Shown here: positions 53,225 to 64,000 of the stretch, piece after piece
Position numbering within the stretch: the first letter of the stretch is position 1
Layout: the number at the start of each line of letters is the position of its first letter
Assembly (NCBI RefSeq): GCF_020382885.2
Contig: NC_058513.1
Location: 5,781,408-5,845,407, forward strand
Source: Scatophagus argus
Taxonomy: Eukaryota > Chordata > Actinopteri > Scatophagidae
DNA length: 64,000 nucleotides
Reading direction: 5' to 3'
Notes under the pieces: model-generated
Told to the model about the DNA's origin: nothing
The model's database searches: none
What the model saw: the letters and a program-made list of their open reading frames with translations, nothing else
Translations under genes and position numbers: made by a program

Positions 53225-56200
53225 CTCTTCAACAGGACAGCTGGTACACATAAAACAAGAGTCTGGACCGAGTGGAGCTGAGCTGAATGCAAGTGTTGGC
53301 TAAAAGAGTATTTTATCTGATAAAGCACTCATCTACCTCTGATTTTATTAAACTCTGTAAACTGAACATGAGTGGTAAGTGTGTGTCATATCTACAGTTT
53401 TAAAATGGAAACATGCTGCCAAGAAGCACAGTGGAGGTTTATTACAGTAAAGCATATACTGTCATACCACCAACAAATGTATGCAGTGACAGCCCTGTAG
53501 CTGCTCTATATATTCTTGGCATGGTTGGTGTTATGTGTGTACTACTTGTCTGTATGACTGACTGAAGCTCACTTCCCTTAATTCTCACTGTGTTTCAGTG
53601 AAACTGTTTTTGCAACAAATGATGAAATGCACTTGCATGATCCTGCCCAAGTGTAAATTATTTATTGTCGTATTCTGTGAGAGTCTTTGTCTTGTTTTTA
53701 ATTAAAGATTTAACAGTGAGAGTTAATAATCTTCCATCCCTAGGGTCAAGTCAAAAAATTTGGTTGAATCGAAAGCTCCAGTGTGTAGGATCTAATGGCA
53801 TCTAGTGGTGAGGTTGCAGATTGCAACCAACAGAATACCCCCCGTCTCACCCCTCGGCATACAGGGGCCGCTTAAAATGCAAAAGACCTCTGTGGAGTAA
53901 GGGTTTTGTTTGTCCTTTCTGGGCTAGCTTAGAAACACGGTGTTGCAACGTGGCAGACTTCCCTTCCCTTCGTAGATATACAAGGCTTAACCTAAGTTAA
54001 CAAAACCACAATATTTCTTTGTTGCAGGTGATTATGCACAAATGAAACACATGCTGGACATTTCAAAAACCAGGATGAGAATGACTGTTCTGCATAATGC
54101 GCAACAACTAAAATTATAGGTACACATCAGACATGGTCCAGCTCCTTTTGTCCTCTGCTCTGGTCCTTAAAACTCCCTCTCCCAGCCTCTGTGTTATGTA
54201 ACAAGTGCTTCCTGTTTTGAAACGACGGCACAATCGTCCCATATTTGCTTTCCTTTTTTTTTATGAGAAATTAAGTCTTGTTTCAATCTGCACTCTAATT
54301 GTTTAATTTGTTTTCTTCCTCTGGTTTCTTTCTTCTTTGTTGCAGTGCTTGCTCTATCTCTCTTACTGAGTCTTTGTTTAATGCTGATTTCTTTTTTTTT
54401 TCACGCACATCTGTGCTCACTTGGCACACTCACAAAAAAAAAAAACCAGAAACAGGAAGTGTGTAGTAAGCCGCCCTCCTTGTACCTACCTCCTCTGTAG
54501 TTTGAAAGCATGAAAGACGAAGAGAGTAATGGGAGAATGAACTGGGTCCTCTTCATGTCTGTCCAAATGTGTCTGGGTTCTGGTGCGCCGTTATTTATCC
54601 AGTCGTGGTAGATTGACTACTCATCAGTGGACAATAAAAGACAATAAGAAGTAGACGCTTTAAGAGCTCAGATCTCCATCGCTGCAGTTGCGTACTCTCA
54701 TCGACCGTCACTGACTTCGTTCTCCTCTTTTCTGTCCACTCGCCTCTTCTGTCTCCATGCAGTCCTCCAGCTCAAACTCCAACAGAGACGCACACGAGAG
54801 GAACTGGTCAGCCAAGGGATCATGCCACGTAAGTCTTTGCTTGAAGTCTGTGATTTTTCTCAATTCAAACTCTGCCAGCTTAAAATACTGTATTGTAAAC
54901 TGTGTGATTAGTTCCATTTTAACATATGCACACTTATGGTACACTGTTACATCTCCAACTAGTCATGAACATGCTTAGTACACACTACAGACAACAACCA
55001 GGACAGTGTGTCTGTGTGTTTGAGCTGAGGTTGAAGTGTTAACTCCGTCCTGATACTACAGCATCAGACGGCAAGTCAAACCTTGTCAGAGATTAATGGG
55101 TTTGTTACAGAATACTACCTGTGGCTAAATGTGTGTGGCAGATTGATTCACAAGCACACATGTCTGATGATTCTCATCTTCTGTTCTGGATATCTTTGTT
55201 AATTGTATCTTTATGAGGACTCTTTTAAGTACTCAGTCTTAATTGTATCATTATGTGTGACATCAAACTATCTTCCTTCAACATGATAAGTTGAGTGTGT
55301 GTTTTTTTGCTGAAAATGTCAGTCCTTATCTGCATGTGTTATCTGTGTCTGTGTGTTCTGCATGTCATATTTAGCAGTGTATTTGCGGCACTTTGTGTTA
55401 TCAAATAGGACAGCTTCCTCTTCTTCTGTATCCACTTCCTGTTTCAGAGTTCCGCACATCACAAGAGGCGGAGACACATTTCTTTTATATTTTCCTCTGT
55501 GTAGAAAGTAGCTGATTGCAGAAAATGTCAGGCTTTATTTAAAAAGACTCTTCTTAATTTCAGTATTAAGCCTTGTATAGGATATAAGGTAGTTTACCAT
55601 GACCAAGTAATTGTAGAATAAAAACAACTGATCTCCAGATAGAAGTAGGTAACTTGGTGAGGCCGTGTTGAGACAGAGAGATACTAAGGATGTGGTAAAT
55701 ATTTTAGATCAGAAGGGGAGATGCAACTGTCCAAAATGAAAATGTGCGAGTAGAAACTATTTCTTTGTTGGATCCCTCGCCACTCATTGTCGACTGACAG
55801 ATAAAGAAGCCAAAATGTGCTGTGTGTCCTTGAAACCTGAACTGTTTCCAGCTGTCGGCTAGTGGCTAATACACAACCTTGGTTGATTTAGATGGTAGTT
55901 CAGTCTGCTACAAATGCACTTCAAGTAACTAAGCTGGCTCAATGTGCTTTAAAAGTCTGGGTTAGACATGAGAGAATGCACTGGAATGGACACTCAGTCA
56001 GACCAGGTACTTGTTTTTCCGTAGGCAGCATGGAGTCCATTTAGTAGTTACAGTAAATCTGTCTCTGTCCTCCTTATGCAACAGGCCTCATGCCAGACCG
56101 CTGAATTGGGATCAGCATGTACCGACATGTACATTACTCTCAGTCTGCTCTTCTGTGGAGACACAAAGGCACAAGATACACAAGGAGGGAGAAAGCGAAG

Positions 56201-59200
56201 GCATGGCTTTATAAGCGATTCATCACAGATTGTCTTTGCGCTCAAGGATTTTCTAGAAAAAGCACTTATTTTGATTGTTGCCTCAAGAGGCAGCAAGGTA
56301 GTGCAAGGGCTGTTTAGCTGTTGAGGCCCCTGGCGAATTACATTACATGACACTTAAGATCATAGGAACAGCTAAGGGGCAAGGAGGGAACTTCACGATT
56401 TATCGAATTTCAGTGCAATCGTGTCATGATGCTGCAAACAAATTTTGTTAGTGTTCTTACAAAACTCTGTGGCACAATTCTGATAAATTCAGTTTTCACT
56501 GAAAACTGTCAATATAATTGATTGAAGTCTATGTATGTTACAGTTGAAAACATTTGATTCTGAATATACAGTTTCCAAATTGTGCATGTCAGTAAAATAT
56601 TCTTAATGATCTTGTAATGTGCTTTCACCCACATTGTCTAGCTGCAGAGGTGACAGTGAGTGCTGGGAACTGATAGAGGGTCAGTTTCTGCTGCGGTGTC
56701 AAATCCTAACACTGGTTTTACAGCTGTAGGTGGTGTGAATGAGCAACTTTCCAACCTCCGTCTCTCTCAGTAACCACCATCTAGGTGTTGTTGAGCCAAG
56801 CACCTCCTCCCACCTGCTGTTCATATCAGTCCTGTCAATGTGAGGCAGGGTGATTCTGGACAAGGCAATAATTTGGCTGTAACAATGTTACTGTGCCTGG
56901 AGGTCAGTCATGTTTTTACAGTGACACGGTGTAGTGATTCTACAAAAAGTTATAGTATGTCTGACCTACTTGTTGATAGATTTGACTGCTTCAAAGATAA
57001 ATATTGAACAACAGGTTCTCAGCCCCTGAGATATTGTGGAGATTATAGGGCCGCTGGTTTTGGAAGTCCTCAAGTTGTTTTCCCACTAATGAAAACAGAT
57101 TGTGAGAAGGCTGCGTGAGGTCCTTGAATTGACTGATCACTTTTGATGTGGCCAATCGCTCATCTGTTTTCTGGCACTCGGTTGTCCAACACTAATACAG
57201 GTGTTATTTTTATTGTTTCTGCTAACTGCACTAGTTTAATATAATGATCTGTTCTGCCGTCATGAAGGCCAGCTGTGCAGACATTCATTTAAATCATAAT
57301 TCAATACTGAAACAGAATAAAATGTCATTTAGAGGGTAGACATTATGAAATGGATTGCATGGAGACACAGTCCAAGCAGAAAGCTTCTAAATATCGCTGT
57401 GAAAGCTGGAATACTGCGAGATGTTAATAAATTAACAATTATACGTCATTGGAAAGTTCACAAAAACATTAGATAATGTCAGATGATGTCTGCCAAACCC
57501 TTATTTCATGTGTAATAAGGGTTCATGTGTGTAAGAAACTTTTCTTCACAAGTTCTCCAGTTTCAGCAGATGATGGCAACAGGATCCACTGACCAGTTGT
57601 TGGTTTTGTTGTGATCTTGACCGTTGGTTATGTCACAACTGGTATGTAGGTCTTCTGCTTTGAACAGCAGGGGTTGTGACATGAGAAATGCCTCCCTGAC
57701 AACCACCCATCCACCCCCACTCACTCATCTGTGGCACAAATACAGCTGACGCCCTGCTGTAGCCAGACTGTCCAGAATGGCAGAGATTTCACCAGCTCTT
57801 GACCAATCAGACGTGTTGCATCATTGCAACTGCCACTGTACTCCCAATATCCTTCCCCTATTCTCCGCTATCTTTATTTGTGCCGTTGCTCTAATTTAAA
57901 ACATATTACAAATCCTTTATTTGGATTGTTTGGTCATGTTATTGAATTGGAAACTGCTCTCTTGACCCAATAACTTGATGGAACCAATTATAGATTTTCT
58001 TTTAGATCTAAACTTCCAATTAGGAATAATAGACAGAATAAAATGTGTCAAACAATTTCTTGATGAAAGACAAAATTTTACAGGACCTAGGCTATGTAAA
58101 GAGATAGAAAGAATTAGCGCAATGATGAATATTCTACCAGTCTACACTCTTACTCCTTTTCAACAATCCAGACTGGTTATCAAGAACTGATGTCTCTCCG
58201 AGCTGCTGTCCCTCTCTCAGATTTACTTCAACACAGACAGCTGACTTTTAAACAGTTTGGGCAGTCTTCTGTCTCCAAATCTCTGCAAATATATCAGTGC
58301 ATGTCAGTAGCATTAATTCATAAAACTATTCCGCATCACGAGTATTTGCCATGCAGAAAGGTTTTGCTGCATTACAGGATTTATGTGTGTTGGCAACCAA
58401 CATCTGTCCTCAGTTCAGACTAAGAGAAAGAACACATGGAAAAACTGTATGGAACAATATGATCAGCCAAGCTCTCAGAAGACAGTATGGTTATAATTAG
58501 GCTTATGAAACTGCTGAGTAAAGGTTTGGGAAAGCATGGATACAGTCATGTGGCTCCATGAGGTTTGTCTGCATATTTGCTCCCTTGAAACTTACTAAAC
58601 CTAAGCCACCGTCATTGGCTACAACACTTCCTGCAGCTGCTTAAATGATAACATGGCTTGGATCCCACCAGCACAGTAACCAAAGAACAACACCAAAGAA
58701 ATCAGCAGCAGTTGTAATTTTCTTCGCGATAACCGTGGTGGCTTTGAGTGCAGAACAATCGTGCTTTATTGGTGCACACGCAGCTTGCTGCACCGTCATC
58801 GAAGTGTGTGGTTCAGAACTGCTGACCTTCTCAACCTGCAGCCACTTCTGCTTTGAGCCTGTCTTCCCCTAAAGTTTACTCTGTTCTCACATTGTCACAG
58901 GAGCATCAAGACTCTCATCAGAGTCTGTGTGAGGTGCATTCTCATCTCATCTCTCTCTTTCTCCCTCTCTCTGGTCTCCCGCCTCCATCCATCTCTCCCT
59001 GCAGCACTGAAGAGCCCAGCAGCCTTTCACGAACAGCGGAGGAGTTTGGAGCGAGCAAGGGTGAGCGTCTTAAAGTACAGTGATTTTCCTTCTTTCTCTT
59101 TCTGGACTGGCTTTGTTGAAGCTACGTGGGGGGAAAACATTTACAGTGTATGCTGACAGGAAGTCACAAATCAAAACTTAAGGTGCCATATAAATAGTAG

Positions 59201-62200
59201 TACTTTTCAGAGAAGGAGCTGCTATTAGCATGTTTTTTAATAACCAGAATTCAGCTCTACTTCTCGCCACCACCTGGAACTCCCATCATACAAAGTTGCT
59301 CAGTGACAATTCATAATCTGTAGTGATTAATGATTTATACGAAGAAATAGTAATTTAACCAATAAGTGTTTTATGGATGCTTTTAGTTGTAGCATTGTTA
59401 ACATTACCAATGAGAACCATGTTTGCCCAACAAAGAAAAAAGTACCAATTACCAGCTGTAGAAACTTCCCCCTAAAAAAAATTAAATGAGGGCCATGTGA
59501 CAGGTGGTCTCTCGGAAGTGTGGTGCTGAAACACTACAGCAACACAAAAACACAGCACAGCGACACAAACAACACATCTGTGTACTGAATCGTAACAAGT
59601 GTCCATTAAACTTCCCTTCACTCTTTTTTGTTTCTTGTCCTTTTGCTGGTGATCCTCCTTCTTACGCGGCTGCCTCTCCGTGATGTGTTCTCCCAGACCG
59701 AAGACTATCTGAAGAGGAAGATCCGGTGTCGTCCTGAGCGCTCTGAGTTGGTCAGGATGCACATTCTGGAGGGTGGGTTCTTTCCCTTCAAATGGAACTG
59801 GGTTTTGAGACTCAGAAGAGTCCTCTTACTGATGTTGAAAGTGTCTAACGAAAGCTTGAAGTTAAGTGAAATATGTGGAATTTTATGTAAAAAAGGAACT
59901 GTACAATAAAGAAAACAGAACCAGTTCCATGTGATCAAGCTAATGTTTAGGTCCCTAGTTTATACATAGAGTTAAATGACTTAGAGTTAAAATGTAATGA
60001 TTGCAAATAATTGCATAAGCACTGTACAACGCGTTAGCCTGATTGATCCACATGCATCCACTGTTGAGTTATTTTAGAACCCCCTCTGAAATACAGCCTT
60101 TCCCACGCTCTGTTGTCTCTGCCTGTTTCATGACGGGACATGTTTATTGTTGCATTTTATTATTTCATATGTCAGCTTGACTTGATGCTGTCCCTTAACT
60201 CTTTCTAAACTGGCAGCTGCTGTGGTTTTAGTTTGGTTTTTAAATTGACTTTGACTTCAAACCCAGGAAATACCAAAAAGACTTAGAAACTCAACTTCCT
60301 GATTTTATTAACATGCTGAAAATAATTGAATGGATTATATTTCAGTTTACATCTTGTTGTGATCACAAAGCACCTACCTGGTGTTGTCTTCTTTATGCCA
60401 CATAACAAAATGGGTCACTTGATGAATGAATATGCATGTAATGCTGTGTCCTCCACAGAGACGTCGGCAGAGCCGTCCCTGCAGGCCAAGCAGCTGCAGC
60501 TGAAGCGAGCGCGACTGGCTGACGACCTCAATGACAAAATCTCCCACAGACCTGGTCCCATCGAACTGGTTCACAAGAACATCCTGTCTGTCAGCTGCCC
60601 TGTGCACTCACCACTGGGTAACTACACGCATACACACACACCCCTTCACACATTCAAACAGTCAATGTTTAAATGTCCTCAGACATTCATATCTAAAAAC
60701 AACATTCATTTGCTGCAGCAGAGATGGACAAAAAAAAACAACCTCATAGTGACATTTGCAATCATTAAGAGAGTTTATCCTCTCCTTAGCAGTCACTCTT
60801 CAGTCTGACTGCTGGGTTTTCGTGCTTGTTTTGAAGCAGGATGTAATTTGTTGCGTCTTAATAAAACATGGATGAGCTTAGCTACAGTGACTTCCTTGCT
60901 TCGGTTGCATTTCTAGTATTAATGAAACTGCAAAAATAAAAGGTGTGTGTGGTTAAGCAGACCAAGAAAGCAGTAGATATTGACAGTGAAAGTGAGCGAG
61001 GCAGATGAAAGGTTAGTAATTAAGCTGTACAGTTTAGCAGTGAATTTAAATTTTATGGCCTTTGTCATACAGACTCATCTCTTCCTCAACCAAATAGATG
61101 AGGTGATCCTCTCTTCCCTTAGTCCAAAACTCTGCCATTTCGACCAGCTGACTGTAACTGACTTAACCGGCTTTGCTGCGACCTGATCGACTGTCGAAAC
61201 AGGTGACGCGCCTCACGTTCAGCCTCTGATAACTTGACATGCCTGGTCGCAAGTGTCGCCATCAGTCTGCTCGAGTCAAGCCCGAGACAGTTCAGACTGC
61301 TGCAACTTTCTGAAACGGTTTCATCTCGTCATGAATGGTCTGAAGTTTCCTTTACAGTCACACACAGAAAAGCACAAGGACAATGAGGAGCTATGAGTAA
61401 CCACATAGCACAGTGTGTTTACACATACATTCAAACAAGCATGCTGATAGGGATGTTCCCACACACACAGACACTCTTGCGCGACATATCAGAAACGCAC
61501 TTGCATTAATTCACATCGGATGTAAGGACAAACACTGGACTTTTTGAGCTGCATCCAGACCAAAGTGAATTTTTTTCGCCTCAATGAATTTTTTGGAGCC
61601 ATGCAGCTTAGGGATGACTGCAGGTGTTGCACTCAAGTTAAAACTCGCTCACCTCTATTATTTCCATTGTGCCATTATGCTGCCTCTAAAATCTGATTTC
61701 CGTTCAGTCTGAACACACCTTTAGCTGCATAATTACAGCATCCACGTATCTACACGCTCCTGTAATACAATATATTTAACTAAACCACAACCTTTGCCTA
61801 GGAAATGACACAACAGCTTTGTTAAGACATCGTCCAGTTTTGAAACATGGAAGGTATACAGTATTGTATAACTTCTCTAAAATTAGTCAGCACTGTTTAG
61901 CAATATGCCAAACTAAGTGGTGAGTGTATTTGACTGTGTAACACACTGTGAGGAAGCCAGGAATTGAATAGTTTTACCCTCTGAAGCTTCACAAATTCAT
62001 GAGCCATTTTCACTGGTTCACTGGCCACAGAAGTTTATAACAGACCACCATGACTGTATTTGTTTTCTGTCACAGATTCTCCAAAGGGGACTGGAGGAGA
62101 GAGCTCATCTTTAGATGAAGACAGCAGTGATGCTCTGTCACCAGACCAGCCAACCAGTCACGACTCTCCTCTGAGTGCCGTCCCTCAGCTGTCCCCGTCG

Positions 62201-63385
62201 GACGTGCTCACCCAAAACGGGGACATGTCCCCCTCACAGGTACAATCGCCAGGATGTCATTTGAAATCAAATCATTGAGAGACAACTTACTCGATGAAAT
62301 AGAATTCAGATGAGATGAAATTCCCATGTTGATAAAAAGCAAGTAATGACAAACATGATCACACCATTAACCAAAGTGATATCTTCTCAGTTCCTTACAC
62401 AGTCTCCTCCACCACCTCCACCACCCCCTTCCCAGGTGAATGGCTCAGACTCCTCCCCATTCCCGAAAATGACAAATGGGATGACGGGGACCTCTGTTAA
62501 CTCCCGCACCTCTGCTGGACAGGTCAAGGTATGGAAATGCTGGTTAATTTCCTCCCCAGAACAGTGAAATATTTCTCTGTTTCAAGTTGATTATGAATAA
62601 ATCTGACCTTAATCTCTATTTGTGGAGCAGCTATAAGTGGCTAAACCCTCCCTCGTCTCTTCATTTCCTTGCTCCCTCCTCCCCGACCCCATTTCTCACG
62701 GTTTCTGTCAGCAGTCTCAGGCTAAGTCGACTTCAGAACGGCCTCCACAGAGACCTAAGAAACCAAAGGACAACAAACCCAAGGTCAGCAAGCTCTTGGT
62801 TTCATTTTCATTTAAAGAGGCCCAACACAGGATTTATGGAGCACAGAATGTTCATCTTTAGTGGTCAAATCTGGGAGGTTGTCAGCACATGGTGCTTGGT
62901 GTTTGTCAGATTTACCCAGAAGCTGGAGTTCATAACTCATTTAGTCCATCCAGTTGTTCTTCCTGTGTTGTTGGTGTCAGTTCTCAGAATTTTAGAACCA
63001 GGGCCTCTTTCTAGATTCTGTACTGGGAAAGTTAAAGAGGAATCATTATAGAAGAGGAAGAGGTGCGATTATCTGCTACCACAGCATCCACAATGCAGCG
63101 AAATACAGACTCTTTCTCTGAACTGGAATTTGCTCTTTGACAGTAGTTATGTTATCACTGCTGATCTTTCCACCCATGTGTAGGTCAAGAAGCTGAAGTA
63201 CCATCAGTACATCCCTCCCGACCAGAAGGCAGACAAAGAGCGTCCACCCCAGATGGACTCGTCCTATGCGAAGCTCCTCCAACAGCAGCAGCTCTTCCTG
63301 CAGCTGCAGATCCTCAGCCAGCAACAGCAGCACTACAACTACCACACCATCCTGCCTGCCCCTCCCAAGTTAGTGTCAAGCATAA

Positions 63386-63419
<34 letters not shown>

Positions 63420-64000
63420 ACATGTGTGTAAGTGAGGATGACTGACTGCAGTGGTTATATGAGAAGGCTCAAGTTAGTTTGCCTGCAGGCAGTTCATTAT
63501 TACTTCCTGTCTTTTCCCAACCTCTTCTGCCACCACATTAGTGGTTATTTTAGCTGAGTCTATAGCATAAAGCAGAAGTAATGTTTGAAAATAAGAGTGC
63601 CTCCCAGATTAGCTCCTGTGGTTAGACGATGGAAATGTGTGACTTATGGAATGTACCGAATTCTCAGATTTTAAATGATGCAATAAAACTTGAAATGCTA
63701 ATAATGAAACCTGTGTTATGGTTTCTGGTTTTGCAGCTAAACTAAAATAAAATAATAACAATGAAACTAGTATCTTTGGTTTGTACAGATGAGTATATTA
63801 TATATATGATTAGGGAAAAGTAGCTGGATAATTGATTTTCAAATACCCTATACAGCAAGTGACTGCACCACCACATCAAAGGACAAATGATAGTCATACT
63901 TCACTGTTTTCTGTCTTCCCTCAGGCCACCTAGTGAGCAGTCTCCCACAGCCAACTCTGGTCCTTCCCCCTCCCGCAGCGTTCCCACGACAACCACCCCC
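35068..64000 (+). CDS. mrtfa: Myocardin-related transcription factor A (MRTF-A/MKL1 type), N-terminal part
   Basis: MRTF-A binds G-actin through RPEL motifs; when actin polymerises it enters the nucleus and coactivates SRF. Exons: 35068-35191 (spliced exon begins 35006), 54763-54828, 59005-59060, 59697-59772, 60459-60617, 62076-62239, 62391-62528, 62712-62783, 63184-63368, 63925-64000 (cut by the window). Phases agree; 372 residues are visible. Order: PSPQSEAVASELQELSL, RPEL1 from residue 42 (RRTREELVSQGIMPP), RPEL2 with RPERSEL at 94-100, RPEL3 with RPGPIEL at 138-144, EDSSDALSPDQP, a polyproline stretch, basic KPKVKKLKYHQYIPPDQK near 283-300, and a Gln-rich LLQQQQLFLQLQIL. RRSLERARTEDYLKRKIR, ETSAEPSLQAKQL and the proline insert favour MRTFA over MRTFB. 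SAP, leucine-zipper and activation domains lie beyond the edge. Which teleost duplicate this is cannot be told. Confidence 0.93.
35839..35857. repeat. (TG)n microsatellite
   Basis: A short perfect TG run in the long mrtfa intron. Confidence 0.85.
37871..37907. repeat. Compound TG/TA microsatellite
   Basis: Alternating TGTGTATA units followed by a pure TG run, within the long mrtfa intron. Confidence 0.8.
38743..38774 (+). CDS. mrtfa: Candidate alternative first coding exon of mrtfa (MVQRDMTIPS)
   Basis: ATG at 38744 opens ten codons, then a CAG|GTAAAG donor at 38775 leaves phase 1, which is exactly the phase the RPEL1 exon at 54763 needs. The joined product would begin MVQRDMTIPS followed by VLQLKLQQ. 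A CCCTTCAG acceptor-like site ends at 38742, and a donor-like GTGAGG follows about 38585, so this may be the second exon of a two-exon leader. An in-frame TGA at 38702-38704 rules out a longer upstream reading if the exon extends left. Mammalian MRTF genes also have short alternative N-termini fused at this junction. No transcript evidence. Confidence 0.4.
43505..43525 (-). other. G-quadruplex-forming motif
   Basis: The plus strand has C6-A-C4-A-C4-A-C4, so the minus strand carries four G-tracts of at least four G separated by single T loops. This is close to an ideal parallel G-quadruplex. It lies in the mrtfa intron on the non-transcribed-sense complement. Confidence 0.8.
45271..45289. repeat. 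(TAA)n microsatellite
   Basis: Six uninterrupted TAA units within the long mrtfa intron. Confidence 0.8.
47652..47705. repeat. Compound (TG)n-(AG)n microsatellite upstream of the 48.3 kb exon
   Basis: A TG run (about 47652-47674) is followed after TTTAAAG by an AG run (about 47680-47705). It lies about 600 bases before the alternative start codon at 48300, in what would be the promoter or distal leader of that transcript. Confidence 0.85.
47706..48299 (+). promoter_or_regulatory. mrtfa: Presumed internal promoter and 5' UTR of the 48.3 kb mrtfa exon
   Basis: This stretch is less AT-rich than the surrounding intron and rich in CT and GA tracts, as expected for a promoter-proximal leader. It directly precedes an ATG-led exon with a usable donor. 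TGA at 48297-48299 closes the frame immediately before the ATG, consistent with a first coding exon. The transcription start is not identifiable. Confidence 0.35.
48300..48435 (+). CDS. mrtfa: Alternative first coding exon of mrtfa (MIMLDTNHC...HSLKE)
   Basis: ATG at 48300 (or the in-frame ATG at 48306) opens 45 codons reading MIMLDTNHCLSFEPSPPG and ending HSLKE, then a GTGGGC donor at 48436 leaves phase 1. Joined to the RPEL1 exon this gives SLKEVLQLKLQQRR. The mammalian MRTFB short N-terminus, as I remember it, also ends SLKE before VLQL, which strongly supports a genuine MRTF first exon. The isoform would lack the PSPQSEAVASELQEL segment but keep all three RPEL motifs. Its use would need an internal promoter about 13 kb downstream of the 35 kb exon. 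Confidence 0.7.
49470..49690 (+). repeat. Teleost interspersed repeat (GGAGCAGTGGGCTGC family)
   Basis: Successive landmarks GAATTTGTCTTTC, AGTTGAACACACA, AGGAGCAGTGGGCTGC, GCGCCCAGGGTGCAAACTGG and CCCTTGCTCAAGGGC appear in the order I recall for a common non-coding repeat of fish genomes. The right half is diverged. No protein is encoded. Confidence 0.6.
50795..51262 (-). mobile_element. Degenerate Tc1/mariner-like transposase fragment
   Basis: Read on the minus strand, the segment gives FLFQHDCVPVHK, then after a shift KAWLDEFGGEELDWPT, a stop, and SPDLNPTEHLWDE. These are hallmarks of the DDE catalytic domain of fish Tc1-like transposases. At least one frameshift and one in-frame stop make it non-functional, and the N-terminal DNA-binding domain and inverted repeats are not found. 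It lies antisense within the mrtfa intron. Its C-terminal part continues as LLHKWAKFPQRHSKTLWKAF with further damage. Confidence 0.75.
51270..51430 (+). repeat. SINE-like fragment adjoining the Tc1 remnant
   Basis: GGTTGGTATAGTGGTTAAAAC resembles a tRNA-type A box, and AAGTGTCCTTGAGAAAACC resembles body sequence seen in fish SINEs. It begins exactly where the transposase sequence breaks off, suggesting insertion into the older element. Without an alignment the identity is tentative. Confidence 0.35.
53189..53221. repeat. (AC)n microsatellite
   Basis: A perfect AC tract of about 33 bases in the mrtfa intron. Confidence 0.9.
53770..54110 (+). repeat. Percomorph interspersed repeat (CTCCAGTGTGTAGGATCTAATGG family)
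   Basis: Landmarks in order are CCAGTGTGTAGGATCTA, GGCATCTAGTGGTGAGGTTGC, AGATTGCAACCAAC, CTCACCCCTC, TTTGTCCTTTCTGGGCTA and GTGATTATGCACAAATGAA. I recognise these as a very abundant short non-autonomous element of perch-like fishes. This copy is internally shortened and diverged. It supports the taxonomic guess. Confidence 0.65.
54829..59004 (+). other. mrtfa: mrtfa intron between the RPEL1 exon and the following exon
   Basis: About 4.2 kb of AT-rich non-coding sequence. The only part that stands out is 57975-58423, where two frames of 71 and 77 codons follow one another; they resemble nothing I know and may be chance. Confidence 0.5.
60618..62075 (+). other. mrtfa: mrtfa intron after the RPEL3 exon
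   Basis: About 1.46 kb between 60617 and 62076 with no other exon, repeat or RNA gene that I can support. Confidence 0.5.
63389..63419. repeat. (TG)n microsatellite in an mrtfa intron
   Basis: A perfect TG tract of about 30 bases begins 20 bases after the donor of exon 63184-63368. Confidence 0.9.

Larger units (their letters stand above)
35192..54762 (+). other. mrtfa: 19.6 kb mrtfa intron
   Basis: This interval separates the N-terminal exon from the RPEL1 exon. It holds two candidate alternative first exons (38743-38774 and 48300-48435), several microsatellites, a G-quadruplex motif at 43505-43525 and four repeat or transposon fragments (49470-49690, 50795-51262, 51270-51430, 53770-54110). 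Elsewhere I see only AT-rich non-coding sequence. Confidence 0.7.

Noticed and set aside
60326-60808. A 160-codon plus-strand frame
   Set aside because: Its middle is the RPEL3 exon of mrtfa in the correct frame, but both flanks are intron sequence beyond clear splice sites.

Overview
This is vertebrate nuclear DNA, almost certainly from a percomorph teleost. The genes are split into many short exons with GT-AG junctions. The encoded proteins are close to mammalian orthologues. The spacers carry CA/TA microsatellites and several interspersed repeats that I recognise from perch-like fish genomes. None of it looks prokaryotic: there are no operons, CRISPR arrays or phage genes.

Five protein genes alternate strictly in orientation: mms19 (+, only its C-terminal exons, 200-3685), zdhhc16 (-, 7032-9925), vps35l (+, 13452-22093), get4 (-, 25085-29582) and an MRTF-A-type gene (mrtfa, +, leader near 30.7 kb, coding from about 35.07 kb and running off the right edge). 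Neighbours are therefore tail-to-tail (mms19/zdhhc16, vps35l/get4) or head-to-head (zdhhc16/vps35l, get4/mrtfa). I assembled every exon by hand from splice sites, reading phase and remembered family sequence. zdhhc16 (366 aa), vps35l (967 aa) and get4 (323 aa) come out as complete, phase-consistent frames of the expected family length.

The genes are housekeeping or regulatory and share no pathway: Fe-S protein maturation (MMS19), protein palmitoylation (ZDHHC16), endosomal retrieval (VPS35L, retriever), tail-anchored protein targeting and quality control (GET4, BAG6 complex), and actin-regulated transcription with SRF (MRTF-A). The right half (about 30.6-64 kb) is almost entirely mrtfa, with a 19.6 kb intron holding two candidate alternative first exons, a Tc1/mariner remnant, other repeats and a strong G-quadruplex motif.

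I found no undescribed biological system. The most interesting points are the three candidate N-termini of mrtfa that all join the RPEL1 exon in the same phase, a possible CTG start upstream of its first AUG, the 29-nt exon that carries the catalytic DHHC of zdhhc16, a GC-AG intron in vps35l, and GCTAGC/GTTAGC clusters beside the predicted promoters.
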